A stretch of DNA of 64,000 nucleotides from an uncultured Bacteroidia bacterium. Its GTDB lineage: Bacteria; Bacteroidota; Bacteroidia; Bacteroidales; UBA932. Shown piece by piece: positions 59,099-64,000 of this stretch. The translations under genes and the position numbers were made by a program. Numbering within the stretch: the first letter of the stretch is position 1; each line of letters begins with the position of its first letter. Location: positions 124,001-188,000 of the forward strand of contig CACZMF010000002.1 of NCBI GenBank assembly GCA_902782225.1, in the 5' to 3' direction. The notes under the pieces are model-generated. The model was not told the origin of the DNA. It was given only the letters and a program-made list of their open reading frames with translations, and did not search any database.

Positions 59099-59136
59099 AC
59101 CAACATTATTTTTTCGCAATATAAGAAAGTTTTTGC

Positions 59137-59144
59137 TAAATTTG
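59137..59144 (+). promoter_or_regulatory. Putative -7 box for the acyltransferase pair
   Basis: TAAATTTG matches TAnnTTTG and lies 21 bases before the ATG at 59166. It is in the AT-rich divergent spacer between the tricorn-like gene and the acyltransferases. No -33 TTTG is at the right distance. Confidence 0.45.
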
Positions 59145-59165
59145 AAAGCTAAACCTATTGCCAGT

Positions 59166-60197
59166 ATGTCAAAATATTGGGGCAGAAACCGATGGTATTA
59201 CATCCTGCGGCCTTATGTGGACCATATCGCCCGCAGCAGTTTTGCAAGCATAGAAGTGGAAGGCAGTGTCCCGGACGACGGACGCGCCGTGATTTTTGCG
59301 CCCAACCACACCAATACACTCCTGGACCCTCTGGTGCTGCTTCAGCACTTCCCCCGGAAGGCCATCCTTTTCGGAGCAAGGGCCGACATATTCAACAAGC
59401 CCCTGGCTGCCAAGCTGCTGCACTTCCTTTATATGGTTCCCCTTGCCAGGGAACGCGACGGGCGCAGCAGCGTGGAAAAGAACCTGGAGGTTTTCCCGGT
59501 CATCATCGACGTGCTGAAAGACGGAATCCCCTTCTGCCTTTTCCCCGAGGGCGCCCATAAGCTCAAGCATACCCTCCGCCCCCTGCGCAAGGGGACTCAG
59601 CGCATCGCATTCGAGAACGCCGCCACCCAGCCCACCTGCGTGGTGCCTGTGGGCTTGGAATACAGCGACTTCCTGACTTTCAGGGGCCGTTGCAAGATGC
59701 GTTTCGGCGAGCCCATAGACGTGAACGGATTCATCGAGGCGCACAAGGACGATCTGAAGTCCGACCAGTATGAGGCTTTCGGAGATCTGCTCTGGAACCG
59801 TATGGCCGGCCTTATCAACTATATTCCGGAAGACGAGAATTATGAGAAGCGCCTGGACGAGACCATGCCTGTGCCTCCCAGGCCCTGGTGGCGCATACCC
59901 CTGGCTGTCATCACCTTGCCATTCTTTGTGGCCGCTGCGGCGCTGTCCCTCCCTATGTGGCTCCCGGCAGAGCTTCTCTGCCGCTTCAAGATCAAGGACA
60001 AGGCGTTCAGCAATTCGGTGCGTTTTCTATGCAAACTCTTCCTGACTCCTTTGCTGCTGATACTCTGGGCCGTGCTCGGCTTTTGCCTCCTGCCTACGCT
60101 GAGTGCGGCGGCCCTGCTGGTGTATTTCCTCTTCTCATACAGCATTTTCTACGATTGGCTAAACCTTGTCTTATGGAAGCACAGACGACTATCCTGA
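59166..60197 (+). CDS. 1-acyl-glycerol-3-phosphate-type acyltransferase (PlsC family)
   Basis: The ATG at 59166 gives 343 residues; the longer frame crosses the promoter and overlaps the divergent gene. The acyltransferase motifs are PNHTNTLLDPLVLL (block I, histidine and aspartate) and CLFPEGAHK (block III). Two or three membrane helices lie near the C-terminus (VITLPFFVAAAALSLP and LTPLLLILWAVLGFCLLP). It transfers acyl groups to lysophospholipids or a related acceptor at the inner membrane. Its last 25 bp overlap the start of the bifunctional acyltransferase, so the two act in one pathway. Confidence 0.9.
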   Translation: MSKYWGRNRWYYILRPYVDHIARSSFASIEVEGSVPDDGRAVIFAPNHTNTLLDPLVLLQHFPRKAILFGARADIFNKPLAAKLLHFLYMVPLARERDGRSSVEKNLEVFPVIIDVLKDGIPFCLFPEGAHKLKHTLRPLRKGTQRIAFENAATQPTCVVPVGLEYSDFLTFRGRCKMRFGEPIDVNGFIEAHKDDLKSDQYEAFGDLLWNRMAGLINYIPEDENYEKRLDETMPVPPRPWWRIPLAVITLPFFVAAAALSLPMWLPAELLCRFKIKDKAFSNSVRFLCKLFLTPLLLILWAVLGFCLLPTLSAAALLVYFLFSYSIFYDWLNLVLWKHRRLS

Positions 60198-61975
60198 CGG
60201 CGGAAGAACTTCAGAAGTTCATAGGAATCAAAGGCTTTTTCGGCCGGTTCATAGCTAAGTCATTGTTGAAACTCTTCCGGATCGACGAGGCGAACCGTAT
60301 CCAGAACAAGTATCGCGACTATACCGGGCCCGAATTCTCCGCCCGTGTGCTGGAGGAATGCGGAGTGAGCTGGGAAATCCCTCAGGAGCAGCTCTCCAAC
60401 ATTCCCGCCGAAGGCGGATTCATCACCATTTCCAACCATTCCTACGGCAGCATCGACGGAATGATACTGAGCTGCGTCGTGGGGTCCCGCCGGCCGGAGT
60501 ACAAAATACTGACCACCTTCCTTCTGTCCCTTATCCCCAGCCTCCGTGACAGCTTCCTGGCTGTCGATAATTTCAGTTCCGGGGGCGCCCGCAGCATACA
60601 GGGCATACGCCAGGCCCTGGGGCACCTCGCTTCCGACGGCCCGCTGGGGCTTTTCCCCGCCGGGGAAGTGGCCACATGGCAGAAGAAGGGCGAGCGAACT
60701 GCCCTCGGAAATGGCCGCATCATCGAAGACAGGCCGTGGGCGGACAACATAATCAAACTTATCCGCAGGTCCGGAATGCCTGTGGTACCCATTTATTTCG
60801 ACGGCGGTAATTCAAAGCTCTTCCATCTTCTGGGCTGTATCCACCCCCGGCTCCGCACGGTGCGTCTCGTCCAGGAGCTTTTCAACAAGAGGGGTACCTG
60901 CGTGAAAGTGCGGATAGGCCGTCCCATACTTCCCGTAGAGACGGAGGGTCTGGACCTTGACACCTATGGAAAGTACCTTCGCAGCCGCTGCTATGCCCTC
61001 GAGTCGGAATGCCGGGAACCCCCCGTACACGAGTCTTTGCAGCATGCCGAGCCGGTGGCACCTGAGACTGACAGGGAGCTGGTGCGCGCTGAAATTGAAA
61101 GGATTTCCGACCGTATGCTGTTCGAGAATGCCGGCTACAGGTGCTATCTGACCCGGAGCGACGACGTGCCGTCCATCATGAAGGAACTCTCCCGGCTGCG
61201 GGAACTCACTTTCCGTGCGGTCGGCGAAGGTACGGGCAATGCCTGCGACACCGACAAGTACGACAGTTACTATTACCAGCTGATTCTCTGGCACATGGAG
61301 GATGCCTGCATTGCAGGCGCCTACCGTATCGGGGTGGGAAGCGAGATTATGGCGATGCCGGGAGGGGCTTCCGGATTCTATACCACGTCTCTTTTCAGGT
61401 ATAAGCCCGGCACAGACGCCATGTTGCGGGAGACCGTCGAACTTGGCCGCAGTTTCGTGCTGGAGAAGTATCAGGGGGAATTCCTGCCGCTCCGCCTGTT
61501 GCTGACGGGCATCGTGTACACCCTGCTCAAGTTCCCTGATGTCAAGTATATGATAGGTCCGGTGAGCCTGAGCTCAAGCTACCCTGACCTGTATAAGAGC
61601 TTGATAGTCAGATTCTTTATGCGCGCATACGGGGCTTCTGAAAAGGACCGTTACGCTGAGCCGACGCATCCCCTGAAAGAGAATTTCCTCAGGGTGGACC
61701 CCGATCCTCTTCTGGCCTCGGTGGGCGATGCGGATGCGCTGGACAAACTGATTGTCAACATGTCCGGGGGCGCCTGGAGGCTGCCGCCCCTGATGCGCGC
61801 CTATGTGGCCTGGGGCGCCCGTATGGTGTGCTTCAACGTGGATCCCGATTTCAACGACAGCGTGGACGGCCTGATCCATTCCCGCCTCTCGGAATTCCCG
61901 GAGCGGATGATAAAAATGCTCTTCCGTTCCGCAGGGGAGGAAGAGCTTGAAAGAATTATCCGCCGTTTCAGCTGA
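60173..61975 (+). CDS. Bifunctional O-/N-acyltransferase, OlsF/GlsA-GlsB-like aminolipid synthase
   Basis: The ATG at 60173 gives 600 residues. The N-terminal half is a PlsC-type O-acyltransferase (ISNHSYGSIDGM, LGLFPAGEVATW). The C-terminal half (about 310-600) resembles the OlsB/hemolysin-type N-acyltransferase (LRELTFRAVGEGTG, YDSYYYQLILWHMEDACIAGAYRIG, LGRSFVLEKYQGEFLPL). The same fusion order is known in OlsF, which makes ornithine lipids, while Bacteroides makes glycine lipids with two separate enzymes, GlsB and GlsA. The product is therefore predicted to be an N-acyl, O-acyl amino acid lipid, with glycine the likely head in this lineage. Headgroup is inference. Confidence 0.85.
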   Translation: MEAQTTILTAEELQKFIGIKGFFGRFIAKSLLKLFRIDEANRIQNKYRDYTGPEFSARVLEECGVSWEIPQEQLSNIPAEGGFITISNHSYGSIDGMILSCVVGSRRPEYKILTTFLLSLIPSLRDSFLAVDNFSSGGARSIQGIRQALGHLASDGPLGLFPAGEVATWQKKGERTALGNGRIIEDRPWADNIIKLIRRSGMPVVPIYFDGGNSKLFHLLGCIHPRLRTVRLVQELFNKRGTCVKVRIGRPILPVETEGLDLDTYGKYLRSRCYALESECREPPVHESLQHAEPVAPETDRELVRAEIERISDRMLFENAGYRCYLTRSDDVPSIMKELSRLRELTFRAVGEGTGNACDTDKYDSYYYQLILWHMEDACIAGAYRIGVGSEIMAMPGGASGFYTTSLFRYKPGTDAMLRETVELGRSFVLEKYQGEFLPLRLLLTGIVYTLLKFPDVKYMIGPVSLSSSYPDLYKSLIVRFFMRAYGASEKDRYAEPTHPLKENFLRVDPDPLLASVGDADALDKLIVNMSGGAWRLPPLMRAYVAWGARMVCFNVDPDFNDSVDGLIHSRLSEFPERMIKMLFRSAGEEELERIIRRFS

Positions 61976-61985
61976 AACTTCAGCT
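61970..61985. other. Small palindrome at a convergent gene junction
   Basis: AGCTGAA at 61970-61976 and TTCAGCT at 61979-61985 form a seven-base stem around two bases, bridging the stops of the acyltransferase and KbaZ-like genes. No T-tract accompanies it, so termination is doubtful. Confidence 0.35.
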
Positions 61986-63312
61986 ATTCCAGCACGTTAC
62001 CGGTGCGGTAGTCTTGCCTGGTGGCGTAGTTGTAGTCTTCGCATACGATGCGTACAGCGTCCTTCACCAGGGCCCTGGGGTTCATCGCGAGCACGCCGTT
62101 CCGCACGCGGATGTACTGGATGGGCATATACTGATGCAGCATGCCCATAGGGATGTCGGCGCCTTCGAGGTTGGCGAACAGCTTTGCCATCGCGGCCTCG
62201 ATGCGCGGATCCGGCATATAGTAGCGGCTGCGGTCGGAGTAGCTGTAGGCGCGCTTGAGTGCCTGCTCCTTTGGCGTGCCGTGGTAGTACTTCTGCCAGT
62301 TCTTGGGATTCTCCAGCATGGCCTGCTCCACCACTTCGATGTAGTTGGAACGCTTCGCGGGCTCGTCTATTAGTTCGGCCTCCATGTGGGCGAGGGCGAA
62401 GAGGGCTTCGCGGGCTGCGAAAGTCAGGGCCGGTCCCACCTTCAGTATGCCTATGCCGTCTTCGACCATCTGCCGCAGGGCCTGCGGGCTCTGGTAGTCG
62501 GTGGAGTGGCCTTCGAACATAAGCTCCGGGAAGTCTTTCAGCCTGGCGCACAGGGCTTTGGCGTCGGGACGGTTGTACATGTGCACGTCGGCATCGCCGA
62601 ATTCCACGCCAGGCTGCACCACCACGGCGATGACGTACTGCCATTTGTCGGAAAGGCCTTCGCGGGCGAAGACTTCCTTGTAGGCCTTGACGGTGGCTGC
62701 AAAGGCGTCGGGATCGGTGACCTGCATCTCCTCCTTTTCCTGTGCGCCGCCGGGAATGGGCACTTCGCTGCCTATGATATAGACGGGGTGTACGGCAGTG
62801 GGATCCTGCTTGTGCAGCTCCTCCCAGGCGGCCTCTGCCACGCGCATCAGGATGGCGCCGCGGCGGGCAATCGTCTGGTCGCTGAGGGGCTGGCTGCGGT
62901 CGTCGTCGGCGACGCGCATACTTGTGTCGAGGTGGATTTTGGTGTAGCCGGCGGCGGCGTACTGGCGCACCATTTCCTTCGCATTCTCCATGGCTTCGGC
63001 CTCGGGCTGGTTCTGGAAGGGCTGAGGGCCGAGGTGGTCGCCTGCAAGTATGATTTTAGAGCGGTCGAAGCCAATGCGGTCGGCAATGCGCCAGACGTAG
63101 TCGCGGTAGTCGGCCGGCTTCATTCCGGTGTAGCCGCCGAACTGGTTGACCTGGTTGGAGGTGGCTTCGATGAGCACGCTGTCGCCGAAGCGCCCGGCCT
63201 GCTCGAGTACGCCTTCTATCACTATCTCGTTCGCGGTGCAATAAGAGGGAATACCGGCCGGTATTCCCTCCCTGCGGGCCGCGATGAGTTTCATCATCGG
63301 GTTCTGTGTCAT
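61984..63312 (-). CDS. KbaZ/GatZ-like tagatose-bisphosphate aldolase accessory subunit
   Basis: The ATG at 63312 gives 442 residues and overlaps the stop of the upstream gene by one base. Family blocks are MMKLIAARREGIPAGIPSYCTAN, SVLIEATSNQVNQFGGYTGM, ILAGDHLGPQPF and YTKIHLDTSM. KbaZ and GatZ associate with the class II aldolase KbaY/GatY and stabilise it; the catalytic partner is not in the window. Here the neighbour is a glycerol-1-phosphate dehydrogenase-like gene, so the physiological role may differ from tagatose use. In E. coli the protein lacks aldolase activity by itself. Confidence 0.88.
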   Translation of the reverse strand: MTQNPMMKLIAARREGIPAGIPSYCTANEIVIEGVLEQAGRFGDSVLIEATSNQVNQFGGYTGMKPADYRDYVWRIADRIGFDRSKIILAGDHLGPQPFQNQPEAEAMENAKEMVRQYAAAGYTKIHLDTSMRVADDDRSQPLSDQTIARRGAILMRVAEAAWEELHKQDPTAVHPVYIIGSEVPIPGGAQEKEEMQVTDPDAFAATVKAYKEVFAREGLSDKWQYVIAVVVQPGVEFGDADVHMYNRPDAKALCARLKDFPELMFEGHSTDYQSPQALRQMVEDGIGILKVGPALTFAAREALFALAHMEAELIDEPAKRSNYIEVVEQAMLENPKNWQKYYHGTPKEQALKRAYSYSDRSRYYMPDPRIEAAMAKLFANLEGADIPMGMLHQYMPIQYIRVRNGVLAMNPRALVKDAVRIVCEDYNYATRQDYRTGNVLE

Positions 63313-64000
63313 TATTTTATCTCCCAAACGCCTCCCTTTCCGAAGACTTTGTCCATAAGTTCATCATAGAAGCAGCCGCGCTTGGCAAGGTCGAGGAGGT
63401 TGATTCTCCAGCGCATAAGCTGCACGTAATCGGTGATTCTGCGAAGGTCTGCGCGGGTTGCGCCGATCTCTTCGGGAGAGGTCGGGGCGCCGGCACGGCG
63501 GAACATGTCGCGCATCTTCTCGAAGCTCCAGACCTGGGCCTGCAGCTTCTTCTTGAGCTCGGGCCAGTTTTCCTTGACCTTCTGCAGCTGCACGCGGACT
63601 TCCTCCTTGGGCTGCCATTTCTTTGTGATTTCTTCGTAGCCGAGGGTGGGGACGGGGAAGTCGGCGTAGATCTTCTTTGCTCTCTCCTGTTCTTCTTCGA
63701 GGCTGGGCCAGGCTTCGACGCACTTGTCGACGTCGAGCTTGCTGAGGTCCATTTCGAAGAGGGCGTCGAAGAAGGCGCAGAGGGTGAGTTCACCGATGGC
63801 AACCTGGAAACCGTGGGACACGGGACGGCCGTTGTTGGTGTGGTGGGTCATATCCCAGTAGTGGCCGTAGAGGTGCTCGGCGCAGGATGCGGGGCGGCTA
63901 GATCCGGCCACTTCCATGCCTATTCCGGCGAGGGTGAGGCCGAGGAAGAGCTTCTCGATGGCCTCGGGCTTGCCGTTGCGCACGCCTTCAGGGTCGTCCA
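63312..64000 (-). CDS. sn-glycerol-1-phosphate dehydrogenase-like protein (AraM family), partial
   Basis: The frame runs open to the window edge, so the N-terminus is missing; 229 residues are visible. The segment LAGIGMEVAGSSRPASCAEHLYGHYWD is the metal-site region of the AraM/EgsA family in iron/zinc-type alcohol dehydrogenases, with family variants reading SRPASGAEH. AraM of Bacillus makes glycerol 1-phosphate from dihydroxyacetone phosphate. The C-terminal half is helical and charged (EEVRVQLQKVKENWPELKKKL). The stop overlaps the KbaZ-like gene, suggesting co-expression in a sugar-phosphate or lipid-precursor pathway. Confidence 0.82.
   Translation of the reverse strand, partial: DDPEGVRNGKPEAIEKLFLGLTLAGIGMEVAGSSRPASCAEHLYGHYWDMTHHTNNGRPVSHGFQVAIGELTLCAFFDALFEMDLSKLDVDKCVEAWPSLEEEQERAKKIYADFPVPTLGYEEITKKWQPKEEVRVQLQKVKENWPELKKKLQAQVWSFEKMRDMFRRAGAPTSPEEIGATRADLRRITDYVQLMRWRINLLDLAKRGCFYDELMDKVFGKGGVWEIK

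Noticed and set aside
58977-59165. Upstream extension of the first acyltransferase
   Set aside because: It crosses the promoter region and overlaps the divergent tricorn-like gene; the PlsC family starts near the ATG at 59166.

Overview
The window is a stretch of a GC-rich Bacteroidales (Bacteroidota) chromosome. The evidence is the F-ATPase gene order atpD-C-B-E-F-H-A-G, a SusC/SusD pair, a protein with a type IX secretion (T9SS) sorting tail beside a PorV/PorQ-like barrel, a short RpoD of the Bacteroidetes type, tricorn and transglutaminase lipoproteins, and repeated promoter boxes of the form TAnnTTTG. Genus cannot be fixed from the sequence. No plasmid, phage, insertion-sequence or CRISPR features were seen.

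Layout. 1-7699 (+): a gene tail, lptB, then the complete F1Fo ATP synthase operon; atpG is enlarged by two in-frame repeat insertions. 7702-17339 (-): susC, susD and a Calx-beta lipoprotein, then past a strong terminator a secreted protein, a subtilisin-like protease with a T9SS tail, and a PorV-like barrel. 17570-23026 (-): FAD-dependent oxidoreductase, histidine phosphatase, NapH-like polyferredoxin and a Tat-exported aldo/keto reductase. 23142-28014 (+): greA, HIT protein, thioredoxin-fold lipoprotein, L-ribulokinase and a second copy of the FAD oxidoreductase, all overlapping. 28029-34758 (-): ettA, tex, a polyprenyl-phosphate glycosyltransferase, a ClC channel and a small acidic protein. 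34836-35658 (+): sirtuin and tRNA-Thr. 35760-39171 (-): nhaA, a DnaQ-like exonuclease and dnaN. 39279-40694 (+): an HtrA protease.

40767-44314 is a sharply AT-rich island holding a 43-residue peptide gene and a giant lipoprotein gene. It is followed by a membrane histidine kinase and a paralogue of its sensor half that lacks the kinase. Then come rpoD, argS and a YgiQ-type radical SAM gene (47530-51973, +), which itself carries an in-frame inverted-repeat insertion. 51974-52921 is a gene-free cluster of tandem and inverted repeats bounded by a 30-bp direct repeat. 52922-59098 (-) encodes a tricorn-like protease, a transglutaminase lipoprotein and a TapB/DUF3108-like protein. 59166-61975 (+) encodes two acyltransferases, the second apparently a bifunctional aminolipid synthase. 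61984-64000 (-) holds a KbaZ/GatZ-like protein and a partial sn-glycerol-1-phosphate dehydrogenase-like gene.

The less ordinary content is of two kinds. One is small palindromic and tandem repeats that have entered reading frames (atpG, the ygiQ-like gene, the end of nhaA) and pile up at 52-53 kb. The other is the AT-rich peptide/lipoprotein unit followed by a kinase and a kinase-less sensor twin. Gene starts were moved from the longest open frame wherever signal peptides, stop/start overlaps or family length favoured a downstream codon; each case is stated.
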